From positions 1 to 10,055 of the forward strand of contig DAOVLE010000199.1 of NCBI GenBank assembly GCA_030631415.1: 10,055 bases of DNA, given 5' to 3'. Position numbers and translations under genes: made by a program. Origin of the DNA: JAAEQG01 sp023133475. Its GTDB lineage: Bacteria > Planctomycetota > Phycisphaerae > UBA1845. The notes beneath the pieces are model-generated. The model was given only the letters and a program-made list of their open reading frames with translations. It had not been told where the DNA came from and did not search any database. Below are positions 1 to 6,361 of the stretch, one piece after another; within the stretch, counting starts at the first letter, position 1; every line of letters begins with the position of its first letter.

Positions 1-33
1 GCCCAGTTTCGACTTTTCCCCCCTTATCCTCAT

Positions 34-71
34 CTCTTCTCGCTCTTCTCTGCGCTCTCTGCGTCTCTGCG
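34..71. repeat. CTCTGCG-type short tandem repeat, left copy
   Basis: Degenerate 8-9 nt units (CTCTTCTCG, CTCTTCTCTGCG, CTCTCTGCG, TCTCTGCG) run to position 71. On the minus strand this reads as CGCAGAGA units. The sequence that follows (TTCATGAAAAATGTGGGTCA) resembles what follows the right copy at 131-155, so the two are related beyond the simple repeat. Confidence 0.6.
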
Positions 72-93
72 TTCATGAAAAATGTGGGTCAGC

Positions 94-114
94 GGCGGGT
101 GGAACCCGCCCTAC
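94..114 (-). repeat. REP-like GTAG-hairpin repeat, single copy
   Basis: Perfect copy of the 21-nt unit on the minus strand: GTAG, then a 7-bp stem (GGCGGGT / ACCCGCC) closing a TCC loop. It lies 67 bp downstream of the M28 peptidase stop, so it may act as an mRNA 3' end stabiliser or weak terminator. There is no T-run after it, which argues against a classic intrinsic terminator. The 15-nt centre of the paired form is absent here. Confidence 0.85.
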
Positions 115-130
115 AACTTTCCAGGGAATA

Positions 131-155
131 CTCTGCGATCTCCGCGTTCTCTGCG
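131..155. repeat. CTCTGCG-type short tandem repeat, right copy
   Basis: Three 9-nt units: CTCTGCGAT, CTCCGCGTT, CTCTGCG. It is followed by GTGTGAGAAATGCGGGCCA, similar to the flank of the left copy. With the left copy it brackets the single GTAG-hairpin repeat at 94-114 in the 180-bp space downstream of the peptidase gene. Confidence 0.6.
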
Positions 156-180
156 GTGTGAGAAATGCGGGCCAATCCTG

Positions 181-3100
181 CTACTTGCGCACCGTGGGTG
201 TTATCTCCAGACGCACCTCGTGGTTGTTGCGGAGCACGATAATTTCCACCGGCTGATCGGGTTTGACGGCACCGAGTACGGTCGAGTAGTCCTGTAGGCT
301 GCGGATTTCCTGACCGGCGAATTTGATGATGACGTCGCCGGGTTTCATGCCGGCTTTTTCGGCGGGGCTACCGCCCTGGACGCCGCTGATCTTCATGCCG
401 GGGGCGTCGCCGGCACCGAAGTCGGGGATCGTGCCGGTGTAGATATGCTGCCGCCCTCCCCCGCCTCCGCCTTTGGGCATCGCCCGCTTGATTTCAGCGT
501 ATGAGGGTGGGGATGGGCTACATGCCAGGTCAGCCACCAGCCGCTCGGCAAAGCGGCTGACCTGTCCCATACCCGTGTAGTTTAGTGTGTCGGCATCGTC
601 GGTCGGGCGGTTGTAGTCGTCGTGCACGTCGGTGAAGAATGCCACAATGGGAATCCCTGTCGGATAGAACGCCGTGGTGTCGGTGGGCAGATACGGGTCG
701 TCCTGGAGGGTCAGGTCCAGCGGTTCGAGGATGTTGATCTTCTCGGCCCAACGCCGCCATTGCGGGGATGAGCCCAGCCCTTGCAGGATCAACCGCCCCT
801 CGCGCAACCGCCCCACCATGTCCAGGTTGACGTAAGCGGCAATCCGCCCCAGCGGGCAGGGCGGGTGCTTGGCGAAATAGGCTGATCCGATGATCCCGAT
901 CTCCTCACCGGACCAGCAGGCGAAGATAATCCCACGCCGCGAACGCTGGTCCGTGGTGTGTTTGCGGACGTCAGCCAACGCGGCGGCCAACTCCAGCACC
1001 ACGGCGTCACCGGAGGCGTTATCGTCGGCTCCGTTGTGGATTTGCCCTTCCTCACCGGCGATGGCCCGCGAGCCGCCTGCCTCACCGTGGCCTATGTGGT
1101 CGTAGTGGGCACCCACCATGACGTATTCGTCGGCGATCTCGTCGTCACCGACCGCCGGCAGCAGGCCCACCACATTGCGGCAGTGCCCCACCTTCCGTTC
1201 GAGGTGGGTTTTCAGTGTTAGTATCGAAGCCAACTCTGTCTTCACCTTCGCCGTTGCGGGAAGCTCGCCGCCGTCAAGCATGTCCTGGAAGTCGCCGATG
1301 GTGTGTTTGGACTGGAACAACAAGCGGTTGGCGACCTCAATCGAAACCGAAGCCGCCACGATTCCGGCATCGCTCGCGGTGCGCGACAGGGGCAGCAGTT
1401 CACCGGCTCCGGGCGTGTTAGGCCCCACCACCAACAGGAACCCCTTCGCCCCACGCTGCTTGGCCTGCATGGCTTTGTAACGCGGGCTGCTGTAATGGCT
1501 GAACCGAATCCGCTGCTCGGTGCCGAGCTTCTGCGGCACGTCGTCCAGCACGAGCACGATCTTGCCCTTGACCTCGAGCCCCGCGTAGGAATCGTATTTG
1601 GCTTGCCCCGGATCCTCGGGGACAATCAGGCCGTAGCCGGCGAAGACCAATTCGCCATCCACCGCGGCGTTGGCGGTGAAGGGCAGCGGGCGGAAGCCCT
1701 TCTCGACTTCGAGAGAATCGATCCCGGAGACCTGCGGAGCCATGTGAAACTCGAAAGCGTTCTTCTCACGAACCAGCGCGACCCCGGCTGGGAACGGGAA
1801 CTCCTGGAAATAGGTGCCATTGTTGCCGAGCGGTTCAAGCCCAGCCTCTTTGAACCGGGCAGCGATGTATTCGCCGGCCAACCTCGCGCCCTTCTTGCCG
1901 GTCATGCGCCCTTCCAACTCGTCCGAGGCCAGATACTTCACGTGCTGGTAGAGGTCGTCACGGGTGATGGCGGGTTCAAATCCCGGCTTGATCTTGGGCA
2001 GGTCGGACAACTCCCAGCCGGCATTCTTCAACGGGGCGAAGTTCGGCTTGGGCTCGGGCACACCTCGCGGTGGAGCGCCGTGGACAGCAGCCAGAGCAGC
2101 CTGATGGTCCCAGTCGGCAATGAACAACTGGGCTTGGCCTTTGCCCGAGCTGTTGCGGCTACTGGTCCAACTGAACGTCTTGCCGTCGGGAGCGAAGACC
2201 GGCAGCCCGTCGAAACCGTCGGTGTAGCTCACCCGTATCGGCTGTTTCTCGCCCAGGGCATCGACGATGAACAGCTCGAAGTTGGGCATCCCGTGCTTGT
2301 TGCAGGTGAAGATGGCGTATTGCCCGGAAGGATGCATGTACGGCGACCACGACATGCACTCGAAGTCGGTCAGGCGGCGGCGGTCGCTGCCGTCGATCTT
2401 CACGGTGTAGACATCCGCCAGCATCCCACTCTCGTCGAAGTGACGCCAGATGATCCGCTCGCCGTCGAAGGTGAAGAATGGGCCGCCATCATTGCCCAAC
2501 CAATCGGTCAGCCGACGTTGGCCCGACCCGTCGGCATTCATGACGTAGATTTCGCAGAGATGGGCACGATCCTTGCCCCACAGTTTGCGAGCTTCGGGCG
2601 TCAGCTTCTCGGCTGGGTAGGCATGGCGATTCGACGAGAAAACGATCAGCTTGCCGTCGGGCGAATAGGCACCCTCGGCGTCATAGCCGAAGGTATCGGT
2701 CAGCCGCCGCATCTTTCGCCCACGCGAGTCGGTCGAGAAGATGTCGAAGTGCTCGTCGTAGATCCAGCGTTTGCGGTGCCCGGTGGCGGCGGCTCGCTCG
2801 GCGTATTCGGTCTTCTGTTTCTCTTTGGCCTGTGGGTCGAGGTGGGTCGAGGCGAACAGCACCCGGTCAGTTCCGGGGCGAAAGTACGAACACGTGGTGC
2901 GCCCCATCCCCGGTGAAATGAGCCGGCTTCGCCCGCTCTCCAGATCGAGCGTGTAAATCTGGAAGAACGGGTTACCCGGATAGCGTTCGGTCTGCATGAT
3001 TATCTTCTTGCTGTCGGACGAGAAATAGCCCTCGCCGGCTCGCCGTCCATCGAAGGTCAATTGCCGGGCACGGGAAATGAACCGGTCCCGCGTGCCCCCG

Positions 3101-3183
3101 TCAGCCAGGCATGGGGCAGCCGCACCGAAAAGAATTACCCAAACAGCAAGCACGCGGATCATTGTTTTTGCTGGACACAACAT
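181..3183 (-). CDS. Secreted M28-family zinc peptidase with TolB-like propeller, PA and PDZ domains
   Basis: Likely a periplasmic or exported aminopeptidase of about 1000 aa. The start at 3183 is chosen because AAGGAG lies 11 nt upstream and a signal peptide follows directly: basic n-region, VLAVWVILFG core, and cleavage after PCLA near residue 27. The frame stays open to 3249, but that part is the repeat and the OPT tail. Domains in order: PD40/TolB-like beta-propeller, about 35-360 (repeats such as YSPDGKLIVFSSNRH and FAPDGKTFSWTSSR); M28 lead-in LASDELEGRMTGKKG, about 418-432; PA insert, about 500-630; M28 catalytic domain, about 668-883; a six-glycine linker at 905-910; PDZ, about 918-996 (GGSPAEKAGMKPGDVI). 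By comparison with Aeromonas aminopeptidase, all five metal ligands are present (H693, D720, E761, D788, H854), as is the general base E760, so the enzyme should be active. Substrate is unknown. It sits downstream of the OPT transporter and is probably co-transcribed with it. Confidence 0.93.
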   Translation of the reverse strand: MLCPAKTMIRVLAVWVILFGAAAPCLADGGTRDRFISRARQLTFDGRRAGEGYFSSDSKKIIMQTERYPGNPFFQIYTLDLESGRSRLISPGMGRTTCSYFRPGTDRVLFASTHLDPQAKEKQKTEYAERAAATGHRKRWIYDEHFDIFSTDSRGRKMRRLTDTFGYDAEGAYSPDGKLIVFSSNRHAYPAEKLTPEARKLWGKDRAHLCEIYVMNADGSGQRRLTDWLGNDGGPFFTFDGERIIWRHFDESGMLADVYTVKIDGSDRRRLTDFECMSWSPYMHPSGQYAIFTCNKHGMPNFELFIVDALGEKQPIRVSYTDGFDGLPVFAPDGKTFSWTSSRNSSGKGQAQLFIADWDHQAALAAVHGAPPRGVPEPKPNFAPLKNAGWELSDLPKIKPGFEPAITRDDLYQHVKYLASDELEGRMTGKKGARLAGEYIAARFKEAGLEPLGNNGTYFQEFPFPAGVALVREKNAFEFHMAPQVSGIDSLEVEKGFRPLPFTANAAVDGELVFAGYGLIVPEDPGQAKYDSYAGLEVKGKIVLVLDDVPQKLGTEQRIRFSHYSSPRYKAMQAKQRGAKGFLLVVGPNTPGAGELLPLSRTASDAGIVAASVSIEVANRLLFQSKHTIGDFQDMLDGGELPATAKVKTELASILTLKTHLERKVGHCRNVVGLLPAVGDDEIADEYVMVGAHYDHIGHGEAGGSRAIAGEEGQIHNGADDNASGDAVVLELAAALADVRKHTTDQRSRRGIIFACWSGEEIGIIGSAYFAKHPPCPLGRIAAYVNLDMVGRLREGRLILQGLGSSPQWRRWAEKINILEPLDLTLQDDPYLPTDTTAFYPTGIPIVAFFTDVHDDYNRPTDDADTLNYTGMGQVSRFAERLVADLACSPSPPSYAEIKRAMPKGGGGGGRQHIYTGTIPDFGAGDAPGMKISGVQGGSPAEKAGMKPGDVIIKFAGQEIRSLQDYSTVLGAVKPDQPVEIIVLRNNHEVRLEITPTVRK

Positions 3184-3194
3184 AAAAGCAAGTT

Positions 3195-3200
3195 CTCCTT
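3195..3200 (-). promoter_or_regulatory. Ribosome binding site that fixes the M28 peptidase start
   Basis: AAGGAG on the minus strand, 11 nt before the ATG at 3183. Spacing is slightly long, but the next internal ATG (3162) has no such site and the upstream ATG (3249) lies within the OPT tail and a repeat. Confidence 0.65.
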
Positions 3201-3219
3201 GGGGTGTGTAAGCGGATGT

Positions 3220-3240
3220 GGCGGGTGGAACCCGCCCTAC
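3220..3240 (-). repeat. REP-like GTAG-hairpin repeat between OPT and peptidase genes, providing the OPT stop codon
   Basis: Perfect copy of the 21-nt unit on the minus strand. Its TAG (3239-3237) is the stop codon of the OPT gene, read as AAG TAG. The hairpin ends 36 bp before the peptidase ATG, inside what should be a two-gene transcript. It could stabilise the upstream message or reduce expression of the downstream gene. Confidence 0.88.
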
Positions 3241-5174
3241 TTCATCCACGGAGACAACTTGATGGCCATCATCGCAATGCCCATCAGGGCTGCACCGGCA
3301 ATGATTCCGGCACAGATTGACTCCTGATTCTGGATAAAAATCTTGTTCATCCGCTGCTCCGGCCTACGATAGACCCTGCCCAAAACCCAGAAGATGAACG
3401 AGCCCATAAACATCGCCAGGCAGGTCGGGAACGGGATGATGAACGCCAGGCCAATACCCACCGGGCTTAAGGGAAACCTCCCCTTACTCAATATGCGAAC
3501 CACTTCGAGCAAGATTCCGAACACGCCGCCAATCGCCGCCGCCCAGCGGGCTGATACCGGCAACTGACTCAACCCCTGGGTGAGCAACTCCGCAACCGCC
3601 TTCCACGCGGTTGCCGCCGGATAAGAAAACTCCTCGGTAATCAGGTCCGCCGGGCTGTCCGGCAAAAACAGCCAATAGAAAAGCAGCACCGAGCACACCG
3701 ACCCGGAGACAGCCCCCACAACGTGCCCGATGGCTTGCAGACGCGGCTTGCCGCCCAGCATGTAGCCCGGCTTGATGTTTTGTATCAGGTTCGAGGCACT
3801 GCCGGCCACCTCGGCACTGATGCAGGCGGTGGCGATGTTGGTCTTGATGTTGCCCGGCGCCAGCCCTCCGTACGCCAATTGAGTAATCTTACCCATCGCC
3901 CCGGTCGGCACAATCGAGGTCAAGGCTGTCGAGTTCACCGCGATCAGGGTGAACACGAACACCATCGGGACGGCGATGGCCCCCATTAAATAGCTTACCC
4001 CAAAGAACTCATGGGCCATGTAAACGACACAAGCCCCTATCCCCGGAATTCCCACCAACGACACCCACATGGGGAACTCGATGTGCTTGAGGCAGTCGTC
4101 ATTCCGCTTCTTGCCGCTGAACAACCCCGCAAACGGCTTGATTATGGCGGAAGGCTTGGCGAAAAACGAGACCAACGACGCGGTGGTCATCATGGTCACT
4201 CCACACCACAACGACCACAACACAATCTGCCTGAAGCCAAAATGAGCCACACCCGTGGCTGCCTCCACGTTGGGCGCGATGTCGCCCACTCGAATCATCC
4301 ACGGAGCCAGCCAGCAATAGTTGACAACCGCCCCGATCAGCAGCGAAACCCCGGTGCGAATGCCCATCAGACCGCCGGCACCGATCATGGCGATGTCCAA
4401 CTCCGGCCGAACGGTCAACTCGCGTAGCGGCGTGCCCATGATGCCGGGAATCCACCAGTCCAGCCGCTCAGCCAGCCGGTAGTACCATCCGTCCAACATC
4501 GTCGGGACACCCAGGAACCCCACCTTGAGCTTGTCGAGAATCGCGTGAGACTGCAAGAACTGCAGCAGACCGGCGATGAGGGAAAAAACGATCAACAACT
4601 TGGCGGACAGCAGAGCCTTGCCGCCTTCTGAGTCCGATTGACTGTGCAGGGTGTCGAGCACCACGCCGGCGGCTTGCCCTTCGGGGAACGGCAACTGCTC
4701 ATCATTGATGAAGCGGCGTTTGAGCGGGAAGGCGAACATCACCCCCAACGTCGCCAGACCAAAACACCACGGGATCATCTGCCACCAGGGGATCACCACG
4801 TTGGTAATCACCATGTAAGCCGCCATACTGGCGATCAGAGGGCCGTTGGTGTAGCCGGCGGAGCAGGCGATGGACTGGAGGATGTTGTTCTCCAGGATGT
4901 GGTAGTTGCGCCCCAGCCCAATCCGCGAGAGCACCTTGAAGATCAGAAAAGCCAGGATGACCGAGGTGATGGCTACGCCCAGTGCCCATCCGGTTTTGGC
5001 TCCGATGTACAGGTTGGTGGCTGACAGCAACCCGCCAAGCAGAAAGCCACAGATCACCGCTCGAACCGTGAACTGCGGCACATCGCCCTTGTAAACGTTC
5101 TCAAGCCACCAGCGGTCCTTTTGCTCGACGGTCATGGTGCGGATTTGTTCGTCGGTCAGTTGTTTGATCGCCAT
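3237..5174 (-). CDS. OPT-family oligopeptide transporter
   Basis: Inner-membrane transporter of 645 aa, of the bacterial oligopeptide transporter (OPT) superfamily, which imports small peptides or metal chelates by secondary transport. Visible family features are NLYIGAKTGW (residues 54-63) at the end of an early membrane segment, LPFPEGQAAG (161-170) matching the conserved PFPxG-type OPT motif, a NIKTNIATACISAEVAG stretch (442-458), and at least 13 hydrophobic segments spread over the whole length. The start at 5174 has an AGGAG 7 nt upstream and gives a plain cytoplasmic N-terminus (MAIKQLTDEQ). The frame is open to 5273, but the extra 33 codons run into a repeat element and carry no family similarity. 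The stop codon TAG lies inside a GTAG-hairpin repeat. The M28 peptidase follows 53 bp downstream on the same strand, which suggests peptide scavenging. Substrate cannot be read from the sequence; a siderophore or other chelate is also possible. Confidence 0.93.
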   Translation of the reverse strand: MAIKQLTDEQIRTMTVEQKDRWWLENVYKGDVPQFTVRAVICGFLLGGLLSATNLYIGAKTGWALGVAITSVILAFLIFKVLSRIGLGRNYHILENNILQSIACSAGYTNGPLIASMAAYMVITNVVIPWWQMIPWCFGLATLGVMFAFPLKRRFINDEQLPFPEGQAAGVVLDTLHSQSDSEGGKALLSAKLLIVFSLIAGLLQFLQSHAILDKLKVGFLGVPTMLDGWYYRLAERLDWWIPGIMGTPLRELTVRPELDIAMIGAGGLMGIRTGVSLLIGAVVNYCWLAPWMIRVGDIAPNVEAATGVAHFGFRQIVLWSLWCGVTMMTTASLVSFFAKPSAIIKPFAGLFSGKKRNDDCLKHIEFPMWVSLVGIPGIGACVVYMAHEFFGVSYLMGAIAVPMVFVFTLIAVNSTALTSIVPTGAMGKITQLAYGGLAPGNIKTNIATACISAEVAGSASNLIQNIKPGYMLGGKPRLQAIGHVVGAVSGSVCSVLLFYWLFLPDSPADLITEEFSYPAATAWKAVAELLTQGLSQLPVSARWAAAIGGVFGILLEVVRILSKGRFPLSPVGIGLAFIIPFPTCLAMFMGSFIFWVLGRVYRRPEQRMNKIFIQNQESICAGIIAGAALMGIAMMAIKLSPWMK

Positions 5175-5181
5175 ACGGCAG

Positions 5182-5186
5182 CTCCT
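5182..5186 (-). promoter_or_regulatory. Ribosome binding site that fixes the OPT start
   Basis: AGGAG on the minus strand, 7 nt before the ATG at 5174. The alternative ATG at 5273 lies inside a repeat element and has no comparable site, so this decides for the 645-aa protein. Confidence 0.7.
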
Positions 5187-5228
5187 GAATACAAGGCTCA
5201 CAACTGACTCGAAATCCCCGGCGGCGTC

Positions 5229-5246
5229 AAGCGGCACCCGCCGCTT
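5229..5246. other. Small hairpin upstream of the OPT gene
   Basis: AAGCGGC (5229-5235) and GCCGCTT (5240-5246) form a perfect 7-bp stem with a 4-nt ACCC loop. It lies 55-72 bp before the OPT start and 4 bp from the paired REP-like element. It may be a leader structure, an operator-like palindrome or chance in GC-rich DNA. Confidence 0.4.
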
Positions 5247-5250
5247 TGAT

Positions 5251-5307
5251 GTAGGGCGGGTTCCACCCACCACGCGGTGCGAAGAAGGCGGGTAGAACCC
5301 GCCCTAC
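5251..5307. repeat. Paired inverted REP-like element (BIME-like), copy A
   Basis: Two 21-nt GTAG-hairpin units face each other: 5251-5271 on plus (one change, ACCCACC, which breaks one stem pair) and 5307-5287 on minus (one change, TCT in the loop). The 15-nt centre at 5272-5286, read on the minus strand, is TTCTTCGCACCGCGT. It matches 11 of 15 positions of the centre of the pair at 6305-6361, so both come from one 57-bp composite, here inverted. It lies 77 bp upstream of the OPT start, in the divergent region. Confidence 0.88.
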
Positions 5308-5396
5308 ACCTGCGATTGCGCTGTTTTCTCAGTTTTTCACGTTCCATTTTTCGCGTTTTCTTCTACACGCTCCCATTTTCACGCTCCCCTTCGGGT

Positions 5397-5455
5397 CGCC
5401 GCTAAACGCTACGGACTTATCACCGCTAAACGCTACGGATTTGTCGCCACTAAGC
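5397..5455. repeat. 24-bp tandem repeat, about 2.5 copies
   Basis: Units start at 5397, 5421 and 5445. The core GCTAAACGCTACGGA is identical at 5401-5415 and 5425-5439; the third unit (CGCCACTAAGC) breaks off. The remaining positions differ slightly, indicating some age. It lies in the divergent region upstream of tsaB, with no gene in it. Confidence 0.75.
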
Positions 5456-5492
5456 ATCCCCCGCACGACCACAACGAGGATATTCCCACTCC

Positions 5493-5538
5493 CCTTTCTC
5501 CATTCTCAATTCTCCATTTTCCATTTTCCATTTCTCCC
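5493..5538. repeat. Pyrimidine-rich TTTTCCA low-complexity tract upstream of tsaB
   Basis: Imperfect 7-nt units (CTCCATT, CTCAATT, CTCCATTTTCCATTTTCCATT) give a strand-asymmetric C/T-rich tract ending about 45 bp before the tsaB start. It reads as AATGGAAAATGGAGAATTGAG-like on the other strand. It is probably slippage-generated; no function is implied by sequence. Confidence 0.6.
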
Positions 5539-5582
5539 CACATGGCGGGACTGCAAGCATCCGGGTATGGTAGGTTCGAACC

Positions 5583-6308
5583 ATGAGTGAGCCGATTCGC
5601 AAATCAGATGTGGCTCTTGCCGTCGAAACCTCCGGGCGGCTCGGCAGTATTGCACTGGGGCGTGGGGATGCCGTGCTGGAGGCGGCGAGGTTCTCCACCA
5701 CCCGGCAACATGCCGTCGAACTGCTGCCAACTGCCGACATGCTCTGCCGCAAACACAAGGTGAAACCACGAGAGATCGCGGAAATCTACGTTTCCGGCGG
5801 CCCGGGCAGTTTCACCGGGTTGCGGATCGGGATTACCTTTGCCAAGACCCTAGCTCTCGATGGCCGAACCCGCATCGTTCGCGTGCCCACGCTGGACGTG
5901 ATCGCCCAGAACGCATTGCTGATGGACGCCCCACCGGCACATCTGGCGGTTATACTGGACGCCAAACGCAAGCACGTCTATGCCGCCAGGTTTGAACCGG
6001 CGGATTCCGCCGAGCGATTCTATAAACGGATAGTCGATCCGGCAGAGGTCGATCCGGCGGAGTTCCTGGCTCAGATGCCCCCCACCGGCAGCGTGGTGGG
6101 GGAAGGGATCGCCTATCACCGTGAGGCAGTGAGCGGCAGCGGGCTTTCCGTTTTGCCCGAGGAGTGCAACCAGGCTCGCGCGGAGGTGGTATACCGCCTC
6201 GGGCGTCAGCTCGCCGCCGCAGGTTTATACCATGAGCCCACCAACTTGGTTCCGATCTACATCCGCCGCCCCGAAGCTGAAGAAGTCTACGAACAAAGGC
6301 ACCTGTAG
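5583..6308 (+). CDS. tsaB: tRNA threonylcarbamoyladenosine biosynthesis protein TsaB
   Basis: Non-catalytic ASKHA-fold subunit that partners TsaD (with TsaE) in transferring threonylcarbamoyl to A37 of ANN-decoding tRNAs, giving t6A in the cytoplasm. The 241-aa length is normal. Diagnostic motifs are the N-terminal AVETSGRLGSIAL (about residues 13-25), SGGPGSFTGLRIGI (71-84) and LDAKRKHVYAARF (125-137). TsaB lacks the metal-binding HxxxH of TsaD, and none is seen here, which separates it from that paralogue. The ATG at 5583 has only a weak AGG about 8 nt upstream. The gene is alone on the plus strand, divergent from the OPT gene and convergent with ileS. Its stop codon TAG is the TAG of a GTAG-hairpin repeat, so 3' end formation may use the paired repeat. 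Pairing with ileS is functionally plausible (both act on isoleucine tRNAs), but the convergent arrangement gives no co-expression. Confidence 0.95.
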   Translation: MSEPIRKSDVALAVETSGRLGSIALGRGDAVLEAARFSTTRQHAVELLPTADMLCRKHKVKPREIAEIYVSGGPGSFTGLRIGITFAKTLALDGRTRIVRVPTLDVIAQNALLMDAPPAHLAVILDAKRKHVYAARFEPADSAERFYKRIVDPAEVDPAEFLAQMPPTGSVVGEGIAYHREAVSGSGLSVLPEECNQARAEVVYRLGRQLAAAGLYHEPTNLVPIYIRRPEAEEVYEQRHL

Positions 6309-6361
6309 GGCGGGTTCCACCCGCCTTCCTGGCATCGCGCGGCGGGTGGAACCCGCCCTAC
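6305..6361. repeat. Paired inverted REP-like element between convergent tsaB and ileS, providing both stop codons
   Basis: Two perfect 21-nt units in inverted orientation (6305-6325 plus, 6361-6341 minus) flank the 15-nt centre TTCCTGGCATCGCGC. The left TAG (6306-6308) ends tsaB and the right TAG (6360-6358, minus) ends ileS, so the element fills the whole 49-bp gap. Each unit folds into its own hairpin, or the whole 57 bp can fold into one 21-bp stem. This is a natural candidate for a bidirectional transcription or degradation barrier, although no T-run is present. Confidence 0.9.

Larger units (their letters stand above)
5175..5582. other. Divergent intergenic region between OPT and tsaB (408 bp)
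   Basis: No convincing gene is seen. From the OPT side it holds a 7-bp stem hairpin (5229-5246), the paired REP-like element (5251-5307), three loose copies of a CACGYTCC(C)ATTTT-type unit (5338-5351, 5366-5379, 5380-5393), a 24-bp tandem repeat (5397-5455) and a TTTTCCA-rich tract (5493-5538). Promoters for both genes should lie here. None is convincing: a TTGACG on the minus strand has no good -10 at the right spacing, and TATGGT at 5566-5571 before tsaB has no -35. Confidence 0.6.

Noticed and set aside
94..114. Rho-independent terminator for the M28 peptidase gene
   Set aside because: The hairpin is followed on the transcript by GCTGACCC rather than a T-run, so it is recorded as a repeat only.
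1303..2916. 537-aa open frame on the plus strand
   Set aside because: It is antisense to the M28 peptidase gene, whose domains and metal ligands are complete. The antisense product shows no family feature.
3184..3249. 22-codon N-terminal extension of the M28 peptidase
   Set aside because: It would overlap the OPT gene end, be partly encoded by the repeat, and bury the signal peptide. AAGGAG precedes the ATG at 3183.
5175..5273. 33-codon N-terminal extension of the OPT protein
   Set aside because: Its first codons are made from the REP-like repeat, it has no ribosome binding site, and AGGAG sits 7 nt before the ATG at 5174.
5573..5582. GGTTCGAACC, like a tRNA T-arm, just before tsaB
   Set aside because: It is a 10-bp palindrome, but the neighbouring bases do not pair as a T-stem and no anticodon arm or acceptor stem is found.
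5251..6361. Possible CRISPR array from the repeated 21-nt units
   Set aside because: The copies are inverted, far apart, and have no regular unique spacers; no cas gene is present.
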